This document shows, piece by piece, positions 26,069-36,825 of a DNA stretch of 64,000 nucleotides. Location: assembly GCF_002005205.3 (NCBI RefSeq), contig NZ_CP019702.2:620001-684000 (forward strand), given 5' to 3'. This stretch comes from Rhizobium rhizogenes (GTDB taxonomy: Bacteria; Pseudomonadota; Alphaproteobacteria; Rhizobiales; Rhizobiaceae). The translations under genes were made by a program, and so were the position numbers. Position 1 is the first letter of the stretch. Each line of letters starts with the position of its first letter. The notes beneath the pieces were generated by a model. That model had not been told where the DNA came from, did no database searches, and was given only the letters and a program-made list of their open reading frames with translations.

Positions 26069-27103
26069 ATGACATTCAACGCCGTTTTATGCGGGTGCGG
26101 AGCCATGGCCAAAGGCTGGCTGCGCGCCATTCAATCCACGCCGGAAATCGCCGGCGCGATCAGGATCGCCGGGCTGGTTGATCTGAACGAGGGCACGGCC
26201 CGCGCACTTGCCGAAGAATTCGCGCTTGCGAACGCGGTCATCGGCACCGATCTCCGTGAGGTGCTGGCGCAAACAAAAGCAGACATATTATTTGACGTCG
26301 TCATTCCGCAGGCGCGCTTTGCCGTGGTTGCGGCAGGCCTTGAGGCCGGGTGCCATGTGCTCAGCGAAAAGCCGCTTGCGGCATCGATGGAAGAGGCAGG
26401 TAGCCTCGTGAAACTGGCCAAAAACGCCGGAAAAGTCCACGCGGTGGTGCAAAATCGGCGGTTCGTGGCGGGTATCCGGCGGCTACGACGCGCCGTGGAA
26501 GACGGCATCATTGGCGATCTGACGGCCATTCATTGTGATTTTTTCCTTGGTCCTCATTTCGGCGGCTTCCGTGAAGAGATGAAGAACGTCCTGCTTCTCG
26601 ACATGGCGATCCATACCTTTGACGCAGCCCGTTTTGTCGCCAATGAAAAACCCCTCTCCGTCTTTTGCGTGGAAAAGAACCCGGCCGGTTCCTGGTATGC
26701 CCACGGGGCAAGCGCCAATGCCATTTTTGAATTCTCCAACGATGTGGTCTTCACCTATCGTGGCTCATGGTGCGCCGAGGGTGAAAGAACCAGCTGGGAA
26801 GCCCGCTGGCGGCTGATCGGCTCGAAGGGAATGATCCTCTGGGATGGTGAAGACGGTTTCTCCGCCTCCGTGGCGGGTGATGAACAGGGCCTCTTGCGAG
26901 GCTTCACGACCGTAAACGTTTCCGATAGCGTTTCTGAACGGGATACACGCGGCCACGCCAGCGTCATTCTCTCGTTCCTCGAATCCATCCGCACCGGCCG
27001 GATGCCGGAGACGGCCTCTTTCGACAACATCAACAGCCTTGCCATGGTGATCGGCGCGATTGAGAGCGCCCGCCTTGGTCAGCGTGTTTCCATTGCAGCA
27101 TAA
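26069..27103 (+). CDS. Gfo/Idh/MocA-family dehydrogenase
   Basis: This 344-aa oxidoreductase has the N-terminal AVLCGCGAMAKGWLRAI Rossmann turn, the catalytic HVLSEKPLAASMEEA motif (about residues 91-105) and the LLLDMAIHTFDAARF segment. It is the first gene of an operon that continues with a sugar isomerase and a complete ABC sugar importer, so it presumably oxidises the imported sugar or polyol. GGGGAGATGAG upstream supports ATG 26069. Confidence 0.88.
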   Translation: MTFNAVLCGCGAMAKGWLRAIQSTPEIAGAIRIAGLVDLNEGTARALAEEFALANAVIGTDLREVLAQTKADILFDVVIPQARFAVVAAGLEAGCHVLSEKPLAASMEEAGSLVKLAKNAGKVHAVVQNRRFVAGIRRLRRAVEDGIIGDLTAIHCDFFLGPHFGGFREEMKNVLLLDMAIHTFDAARFVANEKPLSVFCVEKNPAGSWYAHGASANAIFEFSNDVVFTYRGSWCAEGERTSWEARWRLIGSKGMILWDGEDGFSASVAGDEQGLLRGFTTVNVSDSVSERDTRGHASVILSFLESIRTGRMPETASFDNINSLAMVIGAIESARLGQRVSIAA

Positions 27104-27115
27104 GGACTGAAAGAC

Positions 27116-29313
<2,198 letters not shown>

Positions 29314-29315
29314 TT

Positions 29316-29351
29316 GGATGGACGGGCGAGCGGAATGTCCGACGCCCATCC
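29316..29351 (+). promoter_or_regulatory. Intercistronic hairpin after the sugar-binding protein gene
   Basis: GGGCG/CGCCC with outer GGAT/ATCC arms forms a bulged hairpin just after the binding-protein stop and before the permease. Such hairpins often protect the upstream mRNA or attenuate downstream transcription, giving excess binding protein. There is no T-run, so it is not a strong terminator. Confidence 0.4.
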
Positions 29352-29426
29352 GCAGGGTTCCTCCCGGTGGGGTCGCCTGTCGCAAAATGCGGCGGCGGCC
29401 CCAAGCGGAGCTTGCGAGGATGTTTC

Positions 29427-30329
29427 ATGAAAAAACTGTTTTCCAGCGTCAGTGACGGTCGCGGTTTCGACATCGTCCTTGTCGCCCTGCCCTTGAGTTT
29501 CCTGTTCGTCATGGCGGGTCTGCCGCTCATCTACAACATTGTCATGAGCTTTCAGGAAGTCGACATGTTCAGCCTGGGTACCTTCGTGCGCCCGTTTGTC
29601 GGTTTCAAGAACTACATCGATCTGTTCCGGCAGCCGGAAACCCTGCCGATCCTGATGAACACCGTCACCTTCGTCGTCGCCTCGATTGCCGGGCAGTTCG
29701 CCATCGGTTTCGGACTGGCGCTGTTCTTCTGGGTGAATTTTCCCGGCGCCACCTGGCTGCGCGGCCTGTTCCTCGTCTCGTGGGTCATGCCCGGCCTCGT
29801 CGTCGGCGCCATCTGGAACTGGATCCTGTCCGGCGATTTCGGTGTGCTGAATTTCTTCCTGCGGGAAAGCGGCCTGATATCGGGCAATATCTTCTGGCGT
29901 TCGGATGCGAATTTTTCGCTGTGGGCCGTCGTCATCGCCAATGTCTGGCTCGGCACCTCCTTCAACATGATCCTGCTTTCCGTCGGCCTCGCCTCAATCC
30001 CCGGCGATCTTTACGAGGCGGCGGAGCTGGACGGGGCGAACGCCTGGCAACGCTTTTACACCATTACCCTGCCGATGATGCGCTCCACCATCGGCGCGAT
30101 CGTCTCGCTCGGGCTGATCTTTACGCTGCAGCAATTCGATCTTTTCGCCGCCATTACCGATGGCGGACCGAACAACAGCTCCAACGTGGCGCAATATTGG
30201 GCCTGGGACCTGTCCTTCCGGCAATATGATTTCGGCAAGGGCGCAACGATCTCGGTCATCATGATCGTCTTCGTCATGCTGGCTTCCATCGTTTATGTGC
30301 GTTCCACACGGCATGAGGTGCGCGGATGA
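29427..30329 (+). CDS. Sugar ABC transporter permease (MalF type)
   Basis: This 300-aa inner-membrane permease has about six hydrophobic segments and the EAA loop LYEAAELDGANAWQRFYTITLP (about residues 194-215). The true start is ATG 29427 (MKKLFSS); a longer frame runs back into the preceding gene but has no support. It overlaps the next permease by 4 bases. Confidence 0.9.
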   Translation: MKKLFSSVSDGRGFDIVLVALPLSFLFVMAGLPLIYNIVMSFQEVDMFSLGTFVRPFVGFKNYIDLFRQPETLPILMNTVTFVVASIAGQFAIGFGLALFFWVNFPGATWLRGLFLVSWVMPGLVVGAIWNWILSGDFGVLNFFLRESGLISGNIFWRSDANFSLWAVVIANVWLGTSFNMILLSVGLASIPGDLYEAAELDGANAWQRFYTITLPMMRSTIGAIVSLGLIFTLQQFDLFAAITDGGPNNSSNVAQYWAWDLSFRQYDFGKGATISVIMIVFVMLASIVYVRSTRHEVRG

Positions 30330-31153
30330 GCACCACCAACCGCAATCGCCTGATGCTGGCAATCGCCATCGTGCTCGCCATCATCTACCTCTTCCCGCTT
30401 TACTGGATGTATCTGACATCGCTTAAAAGCGGCTCGGAGATGTTCGCCAACCCGCCCTCCTTCTGGCCCGGCGATCCGCAATGGCAGACCTATGCCTATG
30501 TGTGGAACAGCCGCAACATGGGGCGCTACCTGTGGAACTCGGTGCTGATCGCGTCCAGCGCGGTGCTGTTGATCACCATTCTCGGTGTCGGTTGCGCTTA
30601 TGTGCTGGCCCGCTATCGCAATGTCTGGGTGGATATCGGCCTGTTCCTCATCCTCATGCTGCAGGTTCTGCCGGCATCGCTGATGATCACACCGATCTTC
30701 GTCGGTTTCTCGCAATTCGGGCTTCTGGATTATCCGCGCCTTTCGGTCATCCTCGCGATTGCGGCGAAAAGCATGCCCTTCTTCGTCGTGCTGGTGCGTG
30801 CCACCTTCATGGCCGTGCCGCAGGAATTGGAAGAGGCGGCGCTGGTGGACGGTAATTCCCGCGTCGGCGCGTTTTTCAATATCGTGCTGCCGCTTGCCAG
30901 AAACGGCATTCTCGTCAGCGCCATCCTCATCTTCATGCAGGCCTTCGGTGAATTCGTCTATTCAAAATCGATGATACAGGCGGCGGAATTGCAGCCCGCC
31001 AGCGTCGGCCTCAATTCCTTCATGGGCCCCAATACCAGCGAATGGAACAACATCATGGCCTATGCGACCATGTATGTGACGCCCATTCTCGCCCTCTTCA
31101 TTCTCTTGCAGCGCCGCATCGTTTCCGGCCTGACCTCAGGAGCGCTCAAATGA
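30326..31153 (+). CDS. Sugar ABC transporter permease (MalG type)
   Basis: This 275-aa inner-membrane permease has six predicted hydrophobic segments and the EAA loop ELEEAALVDGNSRVGAFFNIV (about residues 169-189). It overlaps both neighbours by 4 bases (ATGA), showing translational coupling within the importer operon. Confidence 0.9.
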   Translation: MSTTNRNRLMLAIAIVLAIIYLFPLYWMYLTSLKSGSEMFANPPSFWPGDPQWQTYAYVWNSRNMGRYLWNSVLIASSAVLLITILGVGCAYVLARYRNVWVDIGLFLILMLQVLPASLMITPIFVGFSQFGLLDYPRLSVILAIAAKSMPFFVVLVRATFMAVPQELEEAALVDGNSRVGAFFNIVLPLARNGILVSAILIFMQAFGEFVYSKSMIQAAELQPASVGLNSFMGPNTSEWNNIMAYATMYVTPILALFILLQRRIVSGLTSGALK

Positions 31154-32235
31154 CCCTTCAGATCGAACTTTCCGGCGTCAACAAATATTACGGCGCCTTC
31201 CATGCGCTGAAGAACATCAACCTTTCCATCAGGAAGGGCACCTTCGTCGCACTTGTCGGCCCCTCTGGCTGCGGCAAATCCACCCTTTTGCGTTCGCTCG
31301 CCGGGCTGGAAACCATATCGGCCGGCGACATGCGCATTGCCGGAACGCTCATGAATGGCGTGCCGCCGCGCAAACGCGATGTGGCCATGGTGTTCCAGTC
31401 CTATGCGCTCTACCCGCATATGACAGTGGAAGAAAACCTCACCTATTCCCTGCGCATGCGCGGCGTCGCCAAGACGGAAGCCCGCAAGGCGGCGGAAGAG
31501 GTTGCGGCCACAACAGGTCTTTCCAAACTGATGAAGCGTTATCCGCGTGAACTTTCCGGCGGTCAGCGCCAGCGCGTGGCCATGAGCCGGGCGATCATCC
31601 GCAATCCGCAGGCCTTCCTGTTCGATGAGCCACTTTCCAATCTCGACGCGGCGCTGCGCGTCCATATGCGCAAGGAAATCCGCGCGCTGCACGACCGCCT
31701 GCACGCAACCTCTGTCTATGTCACCCATGACCAGATCGAGGCGATGACCATGGCCGATCATGTCGTCGTCATGCGCGATGGCATCATCGAACAGCAGGGC
31801 ACGCCGCTGGAATTATACGATCGCCCGGTCAATCGTTTCGTGGCGGGCTTCATCGGTTCACCGGCGATGAATTTCATTCCGGCTACCGTTAGCGCGGATG
31901 GCGCTTCGCTTCTGTTGCGGTTCGGCGAAGGCGAGCCGCAGCAGCCGATCAGCAATCGGGCCGCCTTGCCGCCGGGCCAGCAAGTGATCGTCGGCATCAG
32001 GCCGGAGCACATAAGGCCCACAGCGGCAAATGGCGCGGCATTGACGCTGCCCGTTTCCGCCGTGGAAACCACCGGCTCGGCCACCTTCCTCACAACCGGC
32101 ACATCCACGGAACTGATCATTGCGGTGCAGGGGCGCAGCGAGGTCAAAGCAGGCGAGGTCATAGGCCTCGATATCAACCCTTCCGATATGCATCTCTTCG
32201 ATGAAGAAACGGGCGTCGGTCTCGCAAGCCGATAA
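31150..32235 (+). CDS. Sugar ABC transporter ATP-binding protein (UgpC/MsmK type)
   Basis: This 361-aa ATPase has Walker A GPSGCGKST (about residues 37-45), the signature LSGGQRQRVAMSRAI, Walker B AFLFDEPLSNLD and the H-loop VTHDQIEAMTM, followed by a C-terminal TOBE/MalK-type regulatory domain (about 240-361). It is the last gene of the LacI-controlled operon that starts at 26069. Confidence 0.91.
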   Translation: MTLQIELSGVNKYYGAFHALKNINLSIRKGTFVALVGPSGCGKSTLLRSLAGLETISAGDMRIAGTLMNGVPPRKRDVAMVFQSYALYPHMTVEENLTYSLRMRGVAKTEARKAAEEVAATTGLSKLMKRYPRELSGGQRQRVAMSRAIIRNPQAFLFDEPLSNLDAALRVHMRKEIRALHDRLHATSVYVTHDQIEAMTMADHVVVMRDGIIEQQGTPLELYDRPVNRFVAGFIGSPAMNFIPATVSADGASLLLRFGEGEPQQPISNRAALPPGQQVIVGIRPEHIRPTAANGAALTLPVSAVETTGSATFLTTGTSTELIIAVQGRSEVKAGEVIGLDINPSDMHLFDEETGVGLASR

Positions 32236-32254
32236 GCCGAAGACAAACAGGACA

Positions 32255-32294
32255 CCGGACCGTCGGCAAACCAAAACGGTTTCCAACGGTCCGG
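32255..32294. terminator. Hairpin between convergent ATPase and PdxH-like genes
   Basis: CCGGACCGT and ACGGTCCGG pair perfectly over 9 bases around a 22-base loop in the 66-base gap between two convergent genes. It probably serves as a shared terminator. The long loop lowers confidence. Confidence 0.5.
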
Positions 32295-32301
32295 GTCCGT
32301 T

Positions 32302-32982
32302 TCACGGCCAGAGAAGAGACCTGTCCCAGGTCGCGCCGTCTCCGGAGAGAACATATCGCAGCCGCTTGTGATTGCGGTCGGATGCCCCCTGCCAGAACTC
32401 CGCGACAACGGGCGCAACGGCATAGACACGCCATCCCGGCGAAACGTAATCCGGATTGGCCGCGATGAGTGCCTGCGCCTCGGCCATGCGGCTTTCAAGG
32501 CCCTCGCCCGCTTCCAGAATTTCGCTTTGCCGCGAGGCGATGGCGCTGGCCCGCGAGCTGGCGGGCCGGTCGAGAAAATCTTCCGCACATTCACTGTCAG
32601 AAAGCATGATTGCGGGGCCACGCAGGCGGACCTGCCGTCCGAGCGCCGACCAGTAGAAGGTCAAAGCGACATGCGACCTGTTTTCGATCTGCCGCCCCTT
32701 GGGGCTCTCGGCCTTAATGGCAAAATGCCAGCCGCGTTCATCGAGGTTTTTCAGGATCAGCATGCGGGCATCGGGCCAACCATTCTCGTCCACCGTGGAC
32801 AAGGTCATGGCGTGCGGCTCGCGGATACCTTCATTGAGGGCATCGTCCAGCCACAGGGCGAAAGCGTCCTGCGGCGTATCGGGCAGCGCAAGCGGATCGC
32901 ACTCCGGGAGAGGCGCTTTCAGCGACGGGATTTGGCGCAGCCTGTCTTTCATCGACAGGGCGATGGCCTCGGAACATGTCAT
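32302..32982 (-). CDS. Pyridoxamine 5'-phosphate oxidase family protein (PdxH-like)
   Basis: This 226-aa FMN-binding split-barrel protein has PdxH features: EPHAMTLSTVDENGWPDARMLILK, SPKGRQIENRSHVALTFYW and the C-terminal dimerisation domain ending in a WDRSLLWP-type motif. PdxH oxidises pyridoxamine or pyridoxine phosphate to PLP. The setting next to a HAD phosphatase and PhnF-like regulator suggests a specialised paralogue, not the housekeeping enzyme. It overlaps the HAD gene by 4 bases. Confidence 0.8.
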   Translation of the reverse strand: MTCSEAIALSMKDRLRQIPSLKAPLPECDPLALPDTPQDAFALWLDDALNEGIREPHAMTLSTVDENGWPDARMLILKNLDERGWHFAIKAESPKGRQIENRSHVALTFYWSALGRQVRLRGPAIMLSDSECAEDFLDRPASSRASAIASRQSEILEAGEGLESRMAEAQALIAANPDYVSPGWRVYAVAPVVAEFWQGASDRNHKRLRYVLSGDGATWDRSLLWP

Positions 32983-33698
32983 GGTCGGTTCTCCTCTAAA
33001 ATGATGGCGGGAATGGCGGAAAGCTCAGTGACCGAAAGTCCGGGCCCCGGGCCTTCAGGTCGCAGCAAGATGGTCGAGAGACCGGCCGCGCGGCCGCCGG
33101 CAATGTCGGCATGGGGATTATCGCCAATCATCCAGCAAGCACGATGCGGTGCCAGAACCCCGGCCACATGACGAAAAAGCGCAACCGAGGGCTTCTCAAG
33201 GCCGATCTGCCCGGAGGAAAAGACATGATCCATGTAACCGGAGAGCCCGATGCTTTTCACCAGTAACGGCAGTTCCGGCGCAAAATTGGACAGGATCACA
33301 TGACGCCAGCCGGCCGCGGATAATTTTGCCAGCACGGGCATCGCCTGCGGATCGATTTCCCAGCCGGCGGGATCGAGATAGATCTCACGCGAGCGTTCTG
33401 CGACCTCCGCCGCCATGCCTCGGTCCATGCCCAGTGCCACGAGCGCCGCTTCGGCTGCGGTGAGAATGGCGCGCCACCACCCTTCCGCATCCCCCGCAAA
33501 GGCATGTGCGAGTTCCGCCCGATGCCAGGGAAACGCACCGGACAAAAACGGACGGATATTGTCGGCCATGCCGAGGAAGACGGGATCGGCCATTCCCGCT
33601 GCGGCCTCCAGCGCGCCGGTATAACGTCCCCTGCGAACGGCAAGGGTGCCCTCAAAATCCCAAACAATGTAGCGGTCAGGCGAAATACTGGTATTCAT
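32979..33698 (-). CDS. HAD-superfamily hydrolase
   Basis: This 239-aa phosphatase-like protein has HAD motif I IVWDFEGTLAV (Asp nucleophile; the usual second Asp is Glu here), motif II HVILSNF, the Lys in GLEKPSVALF and motif IV CWMIGDNPHADI. The Asp-to-Glu change in motif I (DFEGT instead of DxDGT) is unusual and could alter catalysis. ATG 33698 starts the gene; it is the first of a two-gene unit with the PdxH-like gene, divergent from a PhnF-like regulator. Confidence 0.82.
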   Translation of the reverse strand: MNTSISPDRYIVWDFEGTLAVRRGRYTGALEAAAGMADPVFLGMADNIRPFLSGAFPWHRAELAHAFAGDAEGWWRAILTAAEAALVALGMDRGMAAEVAERSREIYLDPAGWEIDPQAMPVLAKLSAAGWRHVILSNFAPELPLLVKSIGLSGYMDHVFSSGQIGLEKPSVALFRHVAGVLAPHRACWMIGDNPHADIAGGRAAGLSTILLRPEGPGPGLSVTELSAIPAIILEENRP

Positions 33699-33747
33699 GC
33701 GGACAACCGAGGCGGATGAGTTATAAATGGAATAAACCTCATTCAAG

Positions 33748-33759
33748 AGGTATATACCT
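33748..33759. promoter_or_regulatory. GntR/PhnF-type operator AGGTATATACCT
   Basis: This perfect 12-base palindrome is centred on TATA in the 106-base divergent interval between the HAD and PhnF-like genes. It carries the GT-N4-AC core of HutC/PhnF-family operators and probably mediates control of both directions by the regulator at 33805. Confidence 0.65.
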
Positions 33760-33804
33760 TTAATCTCATTCATGTGACATCTGCAAGACAATCGGACGCC
33801 GCGC

Positions 33805-34527
33805 ATGGACAAAGGAACATCAGAAACACAATCGCTCTGGCGGCAGGTCGCCACCGCATTGCGCGGGCGGATCGAACAGGGGCAGTTGAAGCCCGGCGAA
33901 AAAATTCCCTCCAGCCAGGACATCGCCCGAGAATTCAACGTCAACCGTATGACCGCGCGCCGCGCGCTGGCATCACTGGAAGAAGAAGGCCTGCTGCGCA
34001 TTCTGCATGGCAGCGGCACTTTTGTCAGCGAAGCGCCGATCCCTTACGTCGTTGGCCGCCGCGTCCATTTCGACCGCAATCTCGAAGCCGTGAATGCGCG
34101 GCCGGAACGCAAACTGCTGCGCTGGTGGCTTGAACCGGCGACGCAAGACGTCGCGGCAGCTCTTGGTCTTGGTGCAAAAGCGCCGCTGATCGCCCTGGAA
34201 ATCGGCGCCTACGCCAACGGCCACCCCATCGGCATCGGCACGCGCTTTTGTTGCGCGACACGGTTTTCCGGCTTTCCGGAGATTTTCGAGGAACTTGGAT
34301 CGATCAGCGAAACGCTGAAGCGGTTCGGCGTGAATGACTATCACCGTGCAAAAACAATCGTCGTCGCAAGGCTGCCCGCTCCGCACGAACATCATTTCCT
34401 CAAATCATCAAAATCCCTGCCGGTCCTCGCCTATACCGCGACAGACCAGACGACGGACGGCGACCCGATATCCTGCTTCATCGGTTGCTTCTCGTCACAG
34501 GCGATCGAATTGCACATCGCCGACTGA
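33805..34527 (+). CDS. GntR/UTRA transcriptional regulator (PhnF-like)
   Basis: This 240-aa regulator has an N-terminal winged helix (PSSQDIAREFNVNRMTARRALASLEEEGLL) and a UTRA effector domain (KAPLIALEIGAYANGHPIGIGTRFC), the arrangement of PhnF, the repressor found at phosphonate loci. No C-P lyase genes lie nearby, and its likely targets are the divergent HAD and PdxH-like genes. The stop overlaps an ATG of the small downstream gene. Confidence 0.85.
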   Translation: MDKGTSETQSLWRQVATALRGRIEQGQLKPGEKIPSSQDIAREFNVNRMTARRALASLEEEGLLRILHGSGTFVSEAPIPYVVGRRVHFDRNLEAVNARPERKLLRWWLEPATQDVAAALGLGAKAPLIALEIGAYANGHPIGIGTRFCCATRFSGFPEIFEELGSISETLKRFGVNDYHRAKTIVVARLPAPHEHHFLKSSKSLPVLAYTATDQTTDGDPISCFIGCFSSQAIELHIAD

Positions 34528-34544
34528 TGATCGGGGAAACGCGA

Positions 34545-34769
34545 ATGAAGCTGAACAGGAAGACATGGTTTCTTATTGGCATTGCCGCCCTTCTGGCATT
34601 TGCGGCTTTCCAGCTGAAGGATTTTCACATCGGCATAGGGGAGCGCGCCATGGGCGGCTATGATGGTTCCTCCACCGACCCTGAAGCAGCCTCCAGCGCT
34701 GCGCGTGAAGCAAGGGAGGCTGCCGCGCGCGCCGAAGCCGCAGTCGACGCCCTGAAACGCCAGGACTAG
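34545..34769 (+). CDS. Small membrane protein
   Basis: This 74-aa protein has one N-terminal membrane segment (FLIGIAALLAFAAFQL) and an alanine/glutamate-rich helical tail (ASSAAREAREAAARAEAAVD), likely a coiled coil. ATG 34545 has GGGGAAA upstream; an ATG at 34527 overlapping the regulator's stop is the alternative. The function is unknown. Confidence 0.55.
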   Translation: MKLNRKTWFLIGIAALLAFAAFQLKDFHIGIGERAMGGYDGSSTDPEAASSAAREAREAAARAEAAVDALKRQD

Positions 34770-34786
34770 CTGTTGCAGCAGGTTCC

Positions 34787-34813
34787 CAGAAACCGCTGGT
34801 TCAGCGGTTTCTG
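34787..34813. terminator. Perfect hairpin at convergent gene ends
   Basis: CAGAAACCGCTG and CAGCGGTTTCTG pair over 12 bases with a 3-base loop. The element overlaps the last codons of the leftward protease gene and follows the small membrane protein gene, so it can act in both directions. Confidence 0.6.
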
Positions 34814-35475
34814 AACAGATCGATGATGTTGCGGCGCGCGGTGGTTGCGGGCACGGCGGTGCCACGATCGACCTCCCGCGCGGCGATGGCCGGCGAACCG
34901 GAGCCATCAATATCCACCCAGCGACCGGCATGGTTGGTGGATTGACGCTTGAGATAGCTATAGGGCGTCTCGTCCCAGCGGAGGATTTTCGGCTTCATAT
35001 TGTCGAGAATGAAATCGCCGCGATCCGTCCTTACCGTGAGGACGGCATGACCATCTCCCCGCTCGTCACGGACAACGGTGATCAGCAGGTTGGAGGCCGG
35101 CAGGCCGATATCCATCAGGCGCTTGCGCTTTTCCAGCACGATGTCATCGCAATCCCCGGCACCCTTGTAGGGATATTCCCAATAGTCCTCGTAACCCCAT
35201 ACCTCCATATCGGAACGCTGGTCGATTTCGACATTGACGGTGCTGTTGACGGAAACGATGGTTTTCCAGTTGTCGGGCGTGAGATGAAGCGGCGGCATGG
35301 CCTTCACGGGCTGACACTCCGCCGAATGCCGCTGGCAGAATTCATAGTGCCCCACCGGCTGCGAGGTGATCGCACCCGTCGACATCGAGGGCGAAGCCTC
35401 TGCCGGCGAAAGCAGGCCCACAGCGGTCAGCAGAAAACATGCTTGCAGTATTTTTTTGAAATAGGTCATGTCCAT
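34801..35475 (-). CDS. Transglutaminase-like cysteine proteinase (BTLCP family)
   Basis: This 224-aa exported protein has a signal peptide (ILQACFLLTAVGLLSPAEA) and the BTLCP catalytic triad layout: Cys in YKGAGDCDDIVLEKR (about residue 108), His in GDGHAVLTVRTD and Asp in FILDNMKPKIL. Family members are periplasmic and often linked to c-di-GMP-regulated adhesion (LapG relatives), but no LapD partner gene lies adjacent. Confidence 0.83.
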   Translation of the reverse strand: MDMTYFKKILQACFLLTAVGLLSPAEASPSMSTGAITSQPVGHYEFCQRHSAECQPVKAMPPLHLTPDNWKTIVSVNSTVNVEIDQRSDMEVWGYEDYWEYPYKGAGDCDDIVLEKRKRLMDIGLPASNLLITVVRDERGDGHAVLTVRTDRGDFILDNMKPKILRWDETPYSYLKRQSTNHAGRWVDIDGSGSPAIAAREVDRGTAVPATTARRNIIDLFRNR

Positions 35476-35697
35476 CTCCTGATGACATGACCTACCGCTA
35501 CCGGCTTGACTTCACTTGAAACAAATCGCTCGACTTTTAACGATACCGAGAATAGCGGCGTTTTCCTCCCCTCGCACCGCCCGCGCCCCTCGTGGCGCCG
35601 GCAACGGTAATGTGAGCGGCGGCAACTTGCCATGCATGGTGGGCCTGCCTATGAAGGAGCCGTCACCGCAATAAATCCACATTACAGAGAACGCTGC

Positions 35698-36714
35698 ATG
35701 AGCCTGTTTGCGAAGATCACCCGCGCAGCCACCGTCATTCTGACATTGGCCTGCCTTCCCAATTACGCGGTGGCGCAGCAGATGACTGTCGTTCCCCCCG
35801 GAAACCGCTCGGCGGAGCAGCCGGAAATACCGAGAGCCTCGGCGATCCGGACCAAGGCTTTCTATACGACCTACGAGGAAAAATTCCGCAAGACGATCGA
35901 TCTCCTGAACAGCGAGCCCGCCCTCGTCGGCAAAATCAAGAAGGCGGCGGCAGCCTATGGCATCGACCCGATCCACATTGTCGGCGCCATCGTCGGCGAG
36001 CACACCTTCAACGTCTCGGCCGTGGATCGCCTGCAGACCTATTACGTCAAGGCCATTTCCTACGCCGAACTCGATATCAAATTCAGCTATAATGGCGTTT
36101 CCCTGAAGACATTCCTCCAGCGGCCGGAATTCCGGTCCTGCGAGCCGCTTGCCACCACCTCCGAACAATGGAGCTGCCGCGATACCGTCTGGGACGAGGA
36201 TTTCCGCGGCAAGGTGGTGGATGGCGCCAGCTACGAGGCCATCTCGTTCCAGCGTGCCTTCTTCCAGCCCTTCTATGCGGGACAGACCTTCGGACTTGGC
36301 CAGATCAGCCCACTGACGGCCCTGCAGGTCACCGACCTCGTGAACAGAACGAGCGGCCTGCCGAAACTCTCGGCGGACAGGCCGAAGGAAATCTACCGCG
36401 ACGTCATGGACCCCGACCGCAGCATCATCTACATCGCCGCCATCATCAGGGATTCCATCGATGCCTACAGGGAAAAAGGCTTCGACATCTCGGGCAATCC
36501 CGGCATTACCGCCACGCTTTACAATGTCGGCCAGCCGAGGCGGCGCGCCGAACGCCTGCGGGTAGCCGTGGATGCGGGCGCAAAAACCCGCCTGCCGGTC
36601 GAAAACTATTATGGATGGCTGATCAACGACCGCCTCGATGTCCTCAAAAGCATTCTCGATGGCAAGGCCGTAGACCAGCGAACGACATCGGACATCGGCG
36701 GGAAAACGCGATAG
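35698..36714 (+). CDS. DUF1402-family secreted protein
   Basis: This 338-aa protein has a signal peptide (ATVILTLACLPNYAVA). The body resembles a lysozyme-like or transglycosylase-like fold, with HIVGAIVGEHTFNVSAVD (possible catalytic Glu), FGLGQISPLTALQVTD and GNPGITATLYNVGQPRRRAE. DUF1402 is a rhizobial family without an assigned reaction as far as I recall. The start is ATG 35698 (MSLFAKIT). Peptidoglycan cleavage is a plausible inference only. Confidence 0.75.
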   Translation: MSLFAKITRAATVILTLACLPNYAVAQQMTVVPPGNRSAEQPEIPRASAIRTKAFYTTYEEKFRKTIDLLNSEPALVGKIKKAAAAYGIDPIHIVGAIVGEHTFNVSAVDRLQTYYVKAISYAELDIKFSYNGVSLKTFLQRPEFRSCEPLATTSEQWSCRDTVWDEDFRGKVVDGASYEAISFQRAFFQPFYAGQTFGLGQISPLTALQVTDLVNRTSGLPKLSADRPKEIYRDVMDPDRSIIYIAAIIRDSIDAYREKGFDISGNPGITATLYNVGQPRRRAERLRVAVDAGAKTRLPVENYYGWLINDRLDVLKSILDGKAVDQRTTSDIGGKTR

Positions 36715-36825
36715 CAGCACGTCTTACCGCCGTCTCGTCAAGCATTGACTGATCCGGCCGTGCCACCGGCGGCGGTTCGGGCAGCGGTAACAATTTCGTC
36801 ATCGTGAATATCTGCGGAGTTCGAT

